Assembly: GCA_018340805.1 (NCBI GenBank)
Contig: JACMZG010001913.1
Location: forward strand, 27,807,311-27,871,310
Source of the DNA: Microvelia longipes
Lineage: Eukaryota > Arthropoda > Insecta > Hemiptera > Veliidae
Reading direction: 5' to 3'
Length of the DNA: 64,000 nucleotides
The translations under genes and the position numbers were made by a program. Below are positions 35,546 to 45,182 of this stretch, in pieces. Under the pieces are notes generated by a model. It was given only the letters and a program-made list of their open reading frames with translations, was not told the DNA's origin and ran no database searches. The first letter of the stretch is position 1; every line of letters starts with the position of its first letter.

Positions 35546-36109
35546 GGGCGTCTGCAGGATTTTTCCACGAGGGGTGGGGGGGGGGTGGTCAAAGTTACTA
35601 ATCTGCTTCGGGTTTAGTATTCAGCACTCTTTCCAAAAGTCAGAGATAGGAGTCCAGCAAGCCACAAGAGTGGGGCTTTGCTTAGCTAAATTATAATATA
35701 TTGACAAAAATTATGTAACATTTCATTTATTGTGCTAAAATAAATATCTTAATTCATTAAGACCTTTAGCGAGCGAAGCGTGTTCTTTAAAACATACTAA
35801 ATAAAAGTGTGTTACATAATTTTTAAACTATGCTCGCAAGCGAAGCATGCTTTTATTTATGTATGTTATAATATACTTTAGCAATCTTGTGAGCCTCTTT
35901 CCCGATACTCACGCATATATTAATAGCAATCTACCGAGCGAAGTGATCCTCTTTTTTTACATTTACATCAATCTAGCGTTAGTTATTTTTAGTAAAAAAT
36001 GCTGGATAATAACCATTAAACTTTTAATAATTTGCCGTGCGGGTTAATTTAACTTTTTTGATTTTACAGGGGGTTTAAGTGACCCATTTGACCCCTTCTG
36101 CGGACGCCC
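35546..36109. mobile_element. 564-bp element with GGGCGTC termini
   Basis: Bounded by short terminal inverted repeats, GGGCGTCTGCAGGA at the left and, on the opposite strand, GGGCGTCCGCAGAA at the right, with AT immediately outside both. Contains a G-rich run (35,576-35,585) and several GAGCGAAGCG-type motifs in degenerate 50-70-bp repeats. The AT flank is palindromic, so it may be a 2-bp target duplication or part of the termini. A DNA transposon derivative with dinucleotide target (ISL2EU-like) is possible. The short open frames inside are by-products. Confidence 0.55.
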
Positions 36110-36114
36110 ATAGA

Positions 36115-37165
36115 TAAACGAATTTCGTATAGACGCACAAAAAAATACTGATGATTCCAGCGTTGTCCAAATTGATATCCAGCGCTAAGAAAATCAACTT
36201 TTTACTCTCCATTAAAGAGACACATTCTACAGACGTTATCCTGTACATCGAATTCGGTGCCAATTTAATAAATATTCCGTAAAAATAATTTTACGCTATG
36301 AAGAAAGAGACGTGTAACTAACACATTTGTAACAATAAAGGTGACAGGAATGAATAAATGGAAATACTTCTACAAAATGGATTCCACTTCCACTAAACGA
36401 ACAACCTTATATTCAATATTTTCTGATAAAAACGCGCTAAAACATAACAGAGCTTGATGATCAAAGGCCAATTAAAATAATATTTTTGAGGGGAGGTCAA
36501 GCATTCAAGCCGGACGAATTTCCCTTATACCAGAAATGGATTGTAGAGGCAAAACAAGCATTCTAAAGGAAATTTAACCAGCTTACACGCCCACGTGCTA
36601 GAATCATTTTAAACTTAAAAATTAAAATAGTGTTAATGGAACATTAAAAATTTAAAGGGATATTTATCAAGAATGGATCCCTGACTTCACTTACTCTGAT
36701 TTCTTGTATCGACTAAAGACCCGTTTTATTCTAATCACAATTTCAAAAAAACTATAAGAAAGCATCTAATTCAATATCTTTTATTTAACTACTCCTCCAT
36801 TATGTTTCCGGTTATTTACTATGACTATTTTCGGTTACTGAGAGTGGTCACATCGAATGCCGACAGATTTTATTCTACTTATAACCTCAAAATTAACCGA
36901 AAGCAACCTTAATCAAAATTTAGTTTTAACGCAGTTTCTTGGTTGGTATTTTAGTTCTTAGAGAGGCCTTATGGAACCTGTCCGATTTCAAACGACCAGT
37001 ATCTTAAAAACATAAATATAGAACGTTTCCAATAAAAAGTACTACGTAATTTTTAGCTGTCTTCTTGTCACAAAAAACAAGTTTTAACAGGCATTCTTTC
37101 TTTGAGTAAAATTAATTTTTGTCCCAAGATTTCTTTAAAAATGCTTACCCGTTTTTGCTCAAAAA
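36115..37165. other. AT-rich non-coding stretch
   Basis: No gene is recognised. A short match to the GCCGGRCGAATTTCC module occurs near 36,505-36,530. Confidence 0.4.
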
Positions 37166-37166
37166 A

Positions 37167-37343
<177 letters not shown>

Positions 37344-37349
37344 TCAATT

Positions 37350-38980
37350 CTCACTTCTTTGGACACACCGAGCGAGCCAATTCATCAGGAATTTTTTTCT
37401 AATGAAACTCGCTAAAACCAACAAAATTGATTAGTGTGAGTGCAATAGTAAGTTTTTACGATTTGTTCCAGGTTGTCTAAACAAGTTGTTAGTGCAATGT
37501 CAGCCATGTTCTTTTCTAACCCTATCCACGACACTTTCAACCATTTTGAATTTTTCCTTTTACGACCGTCAACTTTTTAATTTCTTTCATTGATTCAATA
37601 CATTTAATTTCAAATTGTTTCATACTTTTTATCTCAAATCGGAAAAGACGCATTATTTAAAGATTCATTTTCATTCCTGTCGTGGTGGGTCCGCGAGGCT
37701 AGCGATTTTTCGACAGGTTTGTTTCTTGTTCAACAATCCATTTTCGCTCAACACTGGTTTTTTGTTAACAATAAATTTCTTACTTAACAATCCATCCTTA
37801 AAATTTGGTTTAAGCATTATTGCCTAATTGGCAACACTTAGCTTTTTAGTAAATTTTACTTGCTTCGCAAAGAATTTGCGTATTTAATACCTAACTACTA
37901 AAAAACCATGAGCTGATTCTAAAATCAGCTCTTTATGACCCATTTAAAGCTCAGATTATGCCAATAATTTCTTATTATAATTGATTTCTCGCCATAACGA
38001 CCTCTCCCGCAATGCTTCGTCACACACAGCACAGAATCAAAGGATTTTGTTATCAATTGTCAGTGTCGCAGTTATTCGAAACTTTTATTTTTGTTGATTT
38101 CCAAGCAATTGTAAACATATTAGCGAATTTTCGAAGGAAAAGTGCTAATGAGATTGGAGTAATGAAGAGGGCAGAAAAGTGTTGTACCTAGACGAACATA
38201 GGGTTAACCTAAAATTAGTCTTATAAAAAAACACTTCTAAATTTCTTACAAAAAAATAGTAAATCACTATTATTACTGTTATCAATATTATTACGTAGTA
38301 AATTAGATTAGGGCTATACTGCACCAGGGTTTAAAATCAATGCCTTGTCAAATTATGACAAAAAAAATAACATGCTTAAAGATAGAATTTCGACCTAGGT
38401 TAAACCTAGTAAATAAATATCTTTGACCTGGGTTGAATCTTAATGTTTTTTAACATGAAAACGTAATCTAATCAAAGACAAAAAACTTTAAATAAGTGGT
38501 ATTAATAAAAAATAAAAATAATCTTTATACTATAAATGTTTTAAATATCAACGGAACAACATACATTTTTCATTTTGAACTAAAAATACAAAAATGCGAG
38601 TACACAGTTAACAAGATACGCGGCATAAAAATGAGGGAAATATAATGTACAACTAGGCAGTCACAACATGTTGTGTCTTGGCATAGGTCAGTTCCCCTCT
38701 TTATGACTAACAGACAAAACTATAAACAAGTTGGTACACTTAGATGAGATACTTGCCATATACGTATGTCGCTCGATAGCTAAGCGAACGAACAAACTAA
38801 AAACTTCGTCGTTATGAATACAAATAAAATTTGTGTGATTCCAATGAATGTGTAAAGCTAACGATAACTGTTCGCAGCCGCTAATAATGGACGCGAATAA
38901 CTGACAACAATGTTAAGCAAGTCGACCAAAGGGAGCCCCATATCAGATTTAAAACATTCTCTTTATTTTTGCGAGCATTA
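37350..38980. other. AT-rich non-coding stretch
   Basis: No gene or repeat is recognised. Confidence 0.45.
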
Positions 38981-38999
38981 TGCCTGAATGAAGCTTCCC

Positions 39000-39550
39000 C
39001 TATCGTCGGTCATAGACATTCGTCAAGGACATTCGTCGTATAGAATGCTACAGAAGATCGTCACAAATATCATACAGAGTGTAATACAGATCATGAAGAT
39101 TGTACAGATCATACCACTATTCATACGGATTGTGGCAAAGATCTACAGTGTATCACAGAACACACAGTTTTTCGTACTAGTCATGTTACACAGATTTTAT
39201 AGGTTATACAGATTTTCGTACTAGTCATGTTATACAGATTTTACAGGTTATACAGATTGTCGTACTAGTCATGTTATACAGGTTATACAGATTGTCGTAC
39301 TAGTCATGTTATACAGATTTTACAGGTTATACAGATTGTCTTATTAGTCATAGTCATGTTATACAGATTTTACAGATTGTCATACTAGTCATGTTATACA
39401 GATTTACAAGTTATACAGATTGTCGTACTAGTCATGTTATACAGATTTTACAGGTTGTACAAATTGTCGTAGAGAACATAAAGTCTGTCACACAGATCAG
39501 GAATAATCTGTAGGAGAGGTTAGACATAACATTTTTCACAGATCATAGAT
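39000..39550. repeat. About 44-bp tandem repeat with degenerate flanks
   Basis: Core at about 39,172-39,470: around seven units of up to 44 bp built from GTACTAGTCATGTTATACAG, ATTTTACAGG and TTATACAGATTGTC. Some units lack the middle segment, giving lengths of about 31-44 bp. The flanks (39,000-39,170 and 39,470-39,550) contain older CAGATC/CATACAGA-like versions. Similar GATCATATAGATTGTCATAC blocks occur near 45,850. Confidence 0.85.
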
Positions 39551-40351
39551 TTTGAGCAAACGATAACATTTTGGCGATTCATGACTGTTTATGAATTTAA
39601 CAGCCAGGTAAAAAGTTATAACAAGCCAAAAATATCAGTGTTGCCTATATGTCTCTCATATAGGGTATTTTATATAAATGTTTAAAACTAAATTTTATAT
39701 CGCATTTGAGTAATATTATATAGAAATATTATTACAAACAAATTAAGAAATAAATCGTTATTTACAAAACCAAAAACTTTGAAATTCACACAATAACCTG
39801 GAACATTATAGCTTTCCCACATTAATTTCTCCAAGGAGTTAGTTTTGATTTATTACCATTATATTTAAATAAATAACGCAGAGAATTACTGAAACAAATT
39901 GCCGCACAGTATTAAATATTTTTTCGACATTGTAGGTAAAATGGTATTTTGCAGAAACTTGCAAACTTGAAACTTACTTATACAATTTTGAGCATGCGCT
40001 ACATTAGTTATTCATGATTTAAGGTATATTTTTAAAAAACTTTGGATTGTAGTACAAAATAATTTACAATTTCAGGTCCGGCTCTTAGATTAGCAGTAGA
40101 ATTGAAAGTAGAAAAGGTAGTCCCAGAGACCATAGAGCTGTATAGTAGTCCAGCGATGAGAAGGACACTACTGCATTCTAGTAGAGAGATTTGAAACTAA
40201 ACAGTTGTAACCTCATCTCATAGAATGCGCTTCTATACAGACATACAACTTTGTATTACCGCTACACCAAACTACCTACAACTACCTTTGCTACTAACTA
40301 ACTATCTACATTTGCTCGCTCCGAGAATACGTAAAACGCCTCATATATTAC

Positions 40352-41176
40352 TTTTCCTAATTTCTACAGCAGGTATATAGGAAAAGTATTGTTTTGGGTG
40401 TGGTTCTTACAAAGTTGTCTGTGAGTTTGTGTAATCATCGTAGCTCCCAGGGTGTTTATATAGAGAGTTGAAAATTGGTACAAAAATCAATCTTTAGGTC
40501 TTGAGATATTTGAAATTATTTTATCAAAAACAGATTAATTACACAGAAGTCCTTTATTTTTAATATATATTATACACATATATATAATATATATACATAT
40601 ATTACATATATTACATTACATTACATATATTACATACATATAATATATATACATATATATAATCAATGTACACTATAAATATTATTAATAAATTAATTTT
40701 AATATATAATATTTATATATTAAAAATAAAGGACTTCTGTTTTTATTTATTATGTTATAAGTCCATAAAAAGAAACTTTAACATATTATATGACGTCACA
40801 AACCTTATACAATGATTTAGCAAAAATATGGAAATTCCTCTAAAATGTTTTCTTTGATTTGATGTAACTCATACATAAGACTAACAAATGTGTCAAGTTC
40901 TTCTCTATATCACTATTAATTCAATTTTTATCAAACTAGCTCAAGTGTTTGAGCAAGTTTTTGTAAATTAAATTGTAGAAAATTAATACAATTGAATTTA
41001 AATTTGGTACAAGCCTATCTAAACAAGCGAAGCGAATCCGAAGACGAGTTGCAGTATTAATTTGGTGATTTTTTTACTTTGAAAACGAGCGAAGCGAGTT
41101 GGAAGGATTGAGGTTGACCGTAACTAAGCTAATGTGGTGAGGAGAAGTTTCCTAAGTACCCTGAACCCGATTTTTT
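40352..41176 (+). repeat. Family A repeat, full-length copy with insertion
   Basis: Proximal hairpin (TTACTTTTCCTAA facing TATAGGAAAAGTA), AGTATTG, GTTGTCTGTGAGTTTGTGT, GAGAGTTGAAAATTGG, then an inserted 198-bp inverted repeat (40,543-40,740). After it come ATGACGTCACAAACC, GCGAAGCGAATCCG, GAGCGAAGCGAGTTGG and the distal end TCCTAAGTACCCTGAACCCG plus ATTTTTT. The order is the same as the 27-kb copy, so both ends of the family are defined by two independent copies. Confidence 0.7.
40543..40740. mobile_element. 198-bp inverted-repeat insert inside family A
   Basis: Arms of about 27 bp, ACAGAAGTCCTTTATTTTTA at the left and its complement ending TAAAGGACTTCTGT at the right. They enclose an AT-rich interior with ATATAC/TTACAT microsatellite. 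It interrupts family A sequence that is continuous in the 27-kb copy, so it is probably a younger MITE-like insertion. No target duplication is clear. Confidence 0.6.
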
Positions 41177-41179
41177 AAA

Positions 41180-41460
41180 TAATTTTTAAGTCTTCATACT
41201 TATTTTATAAATAGGTTACTTAATTAAACATACTTATAGTTTCTGAGTACTTTGATAGGTTTGAGGTACTTACCGGACTATCAGATAAATATTTTGATAA
41301 AGAAGTTATATAGACTTACCTGTGAACAGACAAGAGAATAAATATTAAGTATTATAGAAACAATAATAATAATAAAATATTTTATTCAAATAAATTAAAT
41401 ATAAAATATAATAAGGAAAATTATAATTAAAAGAAATTTGTTGAACAATAATTAATACAG
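41180..41460. other. AT-rich spacer
   Basis: No feature is recognised between the family A copy and the tRNA-headed repeat, apart from a short (AAT)n run near 41,363-41,377. Confidence 0.5.
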
Positions 41461-41463
41461 TTT

Positions 41464-41646
41464 ACCGAGGATTGGTGGCTCAAGGGTAGAAAACCTAAGT
41501 GGTTGCTTTACTATCTGGAGGACGAGGGTTCAAATCCAGCCGGGGGAGGACCTTCTATAAGGTTATCCCTTGTACCGTTCTCTCGGGAGGTCTTGAATTC
41601 AAGACAGGTCAACCCAGCCTAGGTTTTACGTGGTTTCCTTTGGCTG
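41464..41646 (+). mobile_element. tRNA-headed repeat copy 2, head portion
   Basis: Matches copy 1 (3.57-4.50 kb) block for block: ACCGAGG start, A-box TGGCTCAAGGG (41,476-41,486; slightly decayed), perfect B box GGTTCAAATCC (41,527-41,537), CCAGCCGGGGGAGGACCT, CTCGGGAGGTCTTGAATTCA and CCCAGCC...GGTTTTACGTGGTTTCC. The copy is interrupted after GGCTG (41,642-41,646) by the gypsy element and resumes at 45,183. The A box has an internal change, so Pol III activity is doubtful. Confidence 0.85.
41642..41646. other. Target-site duplication of the gypsy element, left
   Basis: GGCTG directly precedes the TGTGGGG end of the LTR and is repeated directly after the CCCTACA end at 45,183-45,187. Five-base duplications are normal for Ty3/gypsy integrases, and the host repeat continues on both sides. 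Confidence 0.85.
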
Positions 41647-41777
41647 TGTGGGGTCTTACTTCTAAGCATTTGTTCAATTAACAGATTAGATTAATTCAAT
41701 TCTTGTAATTATAAAATATAACTTTGACAACAATAACACTAATCAAAAACTAAAATAAAAATAAATAAGTCCCTACA
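41647..41777 (-). repeat. 3' LTR of the gypsy element
   Basis: A 131-bp LTR with TG...CA ends (TGTGGGG at the left, CCCTACA at the right, read on the plus strand; inverted tips TGTAGGG). It starts right after the GGCTG target duplication and ends 3 bp from the polypurine tract. Its inner 93 bp recur directly at 45,091-45,182 and inverted at 44,986-45,090, which is how it was recognised. It is AT-rich and short; no clear TATA box or polyadenylation signal can be assigned. Confidence 0.85.
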
Positions 41778-41780
41778 GTA

Positions 41781-41790
41781 CTCCCCCTTC
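41781..41790 (-). promoter_or_regulatory. Polypurine tract (plus-strand primer site)
   Basis: On the minus strand GAAGGGGGAG lies 3 bases before the LTR start TGTAGGG. In LTR retrotransposons such a tract resists RNase H and primes second-strand synthesis. Its position fits that role exactly. Confidence 0.75.
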
Positions 41791-41793
41791 AGC

Positions 41794-42879
41794 TTATTTA
41801 AAGCGAACTCTCTTTTGTTTTTCTTCTTTTCTTTGCACTTCTTCAATTTCAGCAGGCTTTAGTCTGTCCAGTGAAATAGTTTTGTTTTCCCCGGATCGCC
41901 GTATTACAAATGCCTTTCTTAATTTCCGAACGACTTCGAACGGTCCTTCGTATGGGGCTTGAAGACTACCTTTTACTCTGTCGACCCTAACAAATACATG
42001 TGTACAACTTAAAAGGTTTTTAGGCACGTACGTGTATTCGTGACTTTTTGTTCTCACTCCTCTTGCTTGAATTTTCTTAAAGTGTGCTCTTAACTTGTCA
42101 ACGAAGTTTGTAGGATCGAAAAGGTCTGATGCAGGTGAAGGCTCAAAATACTCTCCGGGTACCCTCAAGCATTCACCGTACAACATTTCTGCCGGAGACT
42201 TGTTGAGATCGAGTTTAATAGTCGTGCGGATTCCCAGTAATATTAAGGGAAGTTCTTCAACCCAATGAATGGCGTTTCCTGACGTTCTGAAAGCTGCTTT
42301 TAATACTCTATGAAATCTTTCGACCATTCCGTTTGACTGGGGGTGGTATGCTGTAGTTCGGATTCTTACCACGCCTAGCATCTTAGTAAGCTCTGAAAAT
42401 AATCTAGACTCAAACTGTGGCCCTTGATCTGATGTTATTGTGACTGGTACTCCATATCTAGCTACATATTGTGAGACAAATGTCTGGGCCACTGTTATAG
42501 AAGTGATATCTTTTAAAGGGAATGCCTCAGGCCACCTGGTAAATCTATCGATGATGGTTAAAATGTATTGATAACCATTGGCCGGAGGTAACGGTCCGAC
42601 CAAGTCAATATGTATGTGCTGAAAACGTCCAGGAGGGATAGATATTGCTTCAGTAGGAGCTTTAGTGTGACGGCTTATTTTTTGTCGTTGACATTCAATA
42701 CAACTTCGACACCACTGATTAATGTCTTTATTGATGCCAGGCCAGAAATATTTAGAGCAAGTTTTTAGACGTGTTGCCTTAACTCCTGGTGATTTAAGCT
42801 GTGTATTTGGTTGAAGATATTTTTGCGCATCTCGGATGGAATATAAGGACGGTTCTTTCCTGTTGCTATCTCGCACCAA
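41794..42879 (-). CDS. pol: Integrase part of gypsy Pol (frame broken upstream)
   Basis: The open 361-codon frame holds the C-terminal part of Pol. Homology starts near residue 31 (PGVKATRL); earlier residues are out-of-frame read-through. Zinc-finger cysteines lie at 57-63 (CRSCIEC), but the matching His pair is in the other frame upstream. The catalytic core shows D92 (HIDLVGP), D151 (SDQGPQFES) and E187 (NGMVERF), a D-58-D-35-E spacing typical of retroviral/gypsy integrases. A GPY/F-type module follows ([10 protein letters not shown], 308-317) and the basic tail ends just before the polypurine tract. The enzyme would join cDNA ends to host DNA. The core looks undamaged, but a one-base deletion near 42,788 separates it from the rest of Pol, so this is part of a dead copy. 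Confidence 0.85.
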   Translation of the reverse strand: MVRDSNRKEPSLYSIRDAQKYLQPNTQLKSPGVKATRLKTCSKYFWPGINKDINQWCRSCIECQRQKISRHTKAPTEAISIPPGRFQHIHIDLVGPLPPANGYQYILTIIDRFTRWPEAFPLKDITSITVAQTFVSQYVARYGVPVTITSDQGPQFESRLFSELTKMLGVVRIRTTAYHPQSNGMVERFHRVLKAAFRTSGNAIHWVEELPLILLGIRTTIKLDLNKSPAEMLYGECLRVPGEYFEPSPASDLFDPTNFVDKLRAHFKKIQARGVRTKSHEYTYVPKNLLSCTHVFVRVDRVKGSLQAPYEGPFEVVRKLRKAFVIRRSGENKTISLDRLKPAEIEEVQRKEEKQKRVRFK

Positions 42880-43304
42880 ATGCTCAATTCTGTATTAGGA
42901 ATAGTGATTTTTTTAAGCCGAAAGTTTGAATTGTGTATTCGGGCATTTAATAATATTTTTAACTGTTCATCGTCCTGTTGAAATTTCATTAGTTCTTCCC
43001 AATTTCCTATCAATTCAATAACATCAACTCTAGACAGGGCATCCGCAACTATGTTTTCTGCTCCTGTGATATACCTTATATCAGAAGTGAATTGCGAAAT
43101 ATAATCGAGATGTCTTGCCTGTCTAGGGGATCGCTCCGTTTTTGTGAACATAGCTGTTGTTAATGGCTTATGATCAGTCATGACAAAGAATTCTCGTCCT
43201 TCGACCATGTATCTAAAGTGTTTTATGGCAAATATATAGCGAGAAGTTCTCTCGAAAGCGGAATATCTTGATTGTGTAGGTGTTAATTTTTTACTAAAAT
43301 CCAA
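42765..43304 (-). pseudogene. pol: RNase H and integrase zinc-finger start of gypsy Pol
   Basis: An open stretch of 179 codons. It holds most of RNase H: the SAFER block with E18, TDHKPL (43-48, including the catalytic-type D44) and VADALSR (87-93), which closes the domain. It continues through the linker to the integrase finger His pair (IHSLNH, about residues 165-170), then falls out of frame next to 42,788, where the integrase frame takes over. RNase H degrades the RNA strand during reverse transcription. The start codon given is only the first Met in the open stretch; the domain begins further upstream in other frames. Confidence 0.8.
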
Positions 43305-43729
43305 GGGGTTCCCATCCTTTATATCCTTTCTGTTGCAAAACCGCTCCTATTGCTGTATTGGAAGCATCGGAAACAATACTAAGTTCTCCGTTTTCTTTAG
43401 CAAACGCTAAAAGAGCAGCTTTACTAAGTGCTTGCTTTATTTCACTAAATGCATTTTGCAAGTGTCTGGCCAGAAGAACTTGTTCGTGGATTTTTTAGTA
43501 ACATCTTTTTGAAGTTGAGCCAAATGTGAATGAATGGGTGCAATTTTGTGAGCAAGACCAGGTATGAATCTATGATAGTATTGAACCATACCAATGAATC
43601 TTTGTATTTGTTTGATTGATTTAGGCTCAGGAAATTCTGTAATGGCAGTAACTCTGTTTTAGCTGGACTGATACCATCAGATGATACTTCATGGCTTAAG
43701 AATTCTAATTTTGATACACCAAAAATGCA
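43305..43729 (-). pseudogene. pol: RT thumb/connection segment of gypsy Pol, frameshifted
   Basis: Minus-strand translation in shifting frames recovers pieces in the expected order: FFGVSKLEFLSHEVSSDGI, then MVQYYHRFIPGLAHKIAPIH, then the RNase H start VSDASNTAIGAVLQQKGY. At least two indels and stops separate them, so no continuous frame exists between RT and RNase H. This confirms that the flanking open frames come from one broken Pol. Confidence 0.7.
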
Positions 43730-44365
43730 TTAGATGCTTTTATTCGTAATCCAAATTCGTCTAAACGTTCTAAAAAGTAACCTAATATGTTCTTTATGTT
43801 CATTTTTATTTTTGCTAAAAACTAAAATATCGTCAAGGTAAACAAAAACAAAATCTAACCCCCGAAGTACCTGGTGCATAAATCGTTGAAACGTTTGCGC
43901 TGCATCTCGTAACCCGAAAGGCATGCGGGTAAATTCAAAAAGGCCAAAAGGTGTTATGACAGCTGTCTTGTAAACATCTTCGGGAGCTACTGGAATGTTA
44001 TGATATGCACGAACTAAGTCTAATTTTGAAAATATTGTACATCCTGCGAGGCTAGCTGAGAAATCTTGAATATGTGGGATAGGATATCTATCTGGAACTG
44101 TAATGGTGTTAAGTATTCTATAATCTCCACACGGCCGCCAATCTGTCGTATCCTTCTTCGGTACCATGTGTAAAGGCGTTGAGCAAGGTGAAGATGATGG
44201 TCTACAAATTCCTATCTTACACATGAACTCAAATTCTTCTTTCGCAGATTTTAGCTTACCAGGATCTAGTCTACGAGCACGAGATACAGGCAATGGACCC
44301 TTTGTAATTATTCTATGAACTACTGCATGTTTGACTGGTGCTGAAAAATCAGGTTTCTTTAACAA
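43730..44365 (-). pseudogene. pol: Reverse transcriptase core of gypsy Pol
   Basis: A 211-codon open stretch with the RT fingers and palm. RRLDPGKL opens the conserved region (31-38), followed by WRPCGDYR (76-83), catalytic D116 in [29 protein letters not shown] (138-157) and YLDD (176-179), which holds the other two metal-binding aspartates. All active-site residues are present. The frame is lost shortly after HIRLLF, where the rest of the palm and thumb continue in another frame. It would copy element RNA into cDNA in virus-like particles. The first Met is not a true start, since Pol is normally a polyprotein. Confidence 0.85.
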
Positions 44366-44895
44366 TGTTAGGAAATTCTTTTAAAGATAGAAGCGTATCA
44401 TTTGAGTAACCTCGAAAAATTTTGGTGATGCAATGTCAGTATTTTTCATGACTCCTTTAGCTTTTACCCAGTTTGTGGATCAGTGAGAACCCGATTTTTT
44501 ATGTCAAAACGAGTTCAAATTTCTCTAAAAAATCTGCCCCAATTATAGGAGTACTTACACTAGCTACTAGGAAGGAGTGTTGAAAATCTTTTCTGAGTCC
44601 TAAATTAACATTTATTAATTTTTGATCCGTAAACTTCAATCTTTGAGCCATTGGCTGCGAAAGAGTGTACAAACTTGATCTATCTATAATTTTTGTTTGA
44701 GAACTAGGAATTACTGAAACATCGCACCGCTATCAATAAGGAAGCTTCTTCCAGTGTTTGAATCTCAATAAATAAGCGACTAGTTTTTGGTGCTCCGTTA
44801 CCTGTCGCCACGGCAACGGAACGTCCTAGTTTCCCTTATAAGTGCAAGGTTTGTTACACTTATAAGCTTTATTTCCAAATTGATATGGTAAAAAA
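44366..44895 (-). pseudogene. Protease and Gag C-terminal remnant of the gypsy element
   Basis: Minus-strand translation shows LIDSGA near 44,725, the active-site motif of a retropepsin-type aspartic protease. A frameshift directly follows it, so the domain is broken. Upstream (about 44,820-44,885) a short block has the pattern QFGNKAYKCNKPC, like the atypical Cys/His end of Gag in CsRn1/Kabuki-type elements. Nothing of the earlier Gag remains. Stops and indels occur throughout, and no continuous frame joins this to the RT. Confidence 0.6.
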
Positions 44896-44910
44896 CATCC
44901 CTCCTCTCTC

Positions 44911-44967
44911 ACGTTTGACGGCTGTGATGTCTATGTCGCGATCTAGACATCACAGCCGCTCAAACGT
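44911..44967. repeat. Hairpin at the gag deletion breakpoint
   Basis: Arms ACGTTTGACGGCTGTGATGT (continuing CTA) and its complement at 44,944-44,967, with one bulged base and a 10-base loop. It lies just where Gag homology stops and is followed by two tandem copies of the LTR tip (CCCTACAG, TCCCTACAG). It could be a small inverted-repeat insertion or a product of the rearrangement. Confidence 0.7.
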
Positions 44968-44985
44968 CCCTACAGTCCCTACAGT

Positions 44986-45090
44986 GACTTATTTATTTTT
45001 ATTTTAGTTTTTGATTAGTGTTATTGTTGTCAAAGTTATATTTATAATTACAAGAATTGAATTAATCTAATCTGTTAATTGAACAAATGC
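44986..45090 (+). repeat. Inverted LTR fragment (left arm of palindrome)
   Basis: Runs GACTTATTTATTTTTATTTT to GTTAATTGAACAAATGC. This is the reverse complement of LTR sequence 41,665-41,770, so it is in the wrong orientation for the element. The first 85 bp pair with 45,091-45,176, with one missing T. The final 20 bp form the loop and also match the LTR. Confidence 0.85.
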
Positions 45091-45182
45091 TTAGATTAAT
45101 TCAATTCTTGTAATTATAAAATATAACTTTGACAACAATAACACTAATCAAAAACTAAAATAAAAATAAATAAGTCCCTACA
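45091..45182 (-). repeat. Truncated right LTR of the gypsy element
   Basis: Directly repeats the inner part of the left LTR up to the CCCTACA end and then abuts the second GGCTG target duplication. The first 38 bp or so of the LTR (TGTGGGGTCTTAC...) are missing and replaced by the inverted fragment. Confidence 0.85.

Larger units (their letters stand above)
41647..45182 (-). mobile_element. Ty3/gypsy retrotransposon, CsRn1/Kabuki-like, defective
   Basis: A 3,536-bp minus-strand element nested in the tRNA-headed repeat. Left to right: intact-looking 131-bp LTR, polypurine tract, integrase, RNase H, RT, protease, a Gag C-terminal remnant, a hairpin and a rearranged right LTR. Domain order PR-RT-RH-IN is that of Ty3/gypsy. 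The RT block around [21 protein letters not shown], the integrase block [18 protein letters not shown] and the Gag remnant pattern FG-A-C-PC point to the CsRn1/Kabuki group found in insects, ticks and flukes. That placement is from memory of the family, not an alignment. Most of gag and the primer-binding region are missing and pol has several frameshifts, so the copy cannot move by itself. A full element of this group is about 5 kb. Confidence 0.9.

Noticed and set aside
44400..44985. Complete gag or an env gene upstream of pol
   Set aside because: Only a short Gag C-terminal pattern is seen before the hairpin, and no envelope-like frame exists between integrase and the left LTR.
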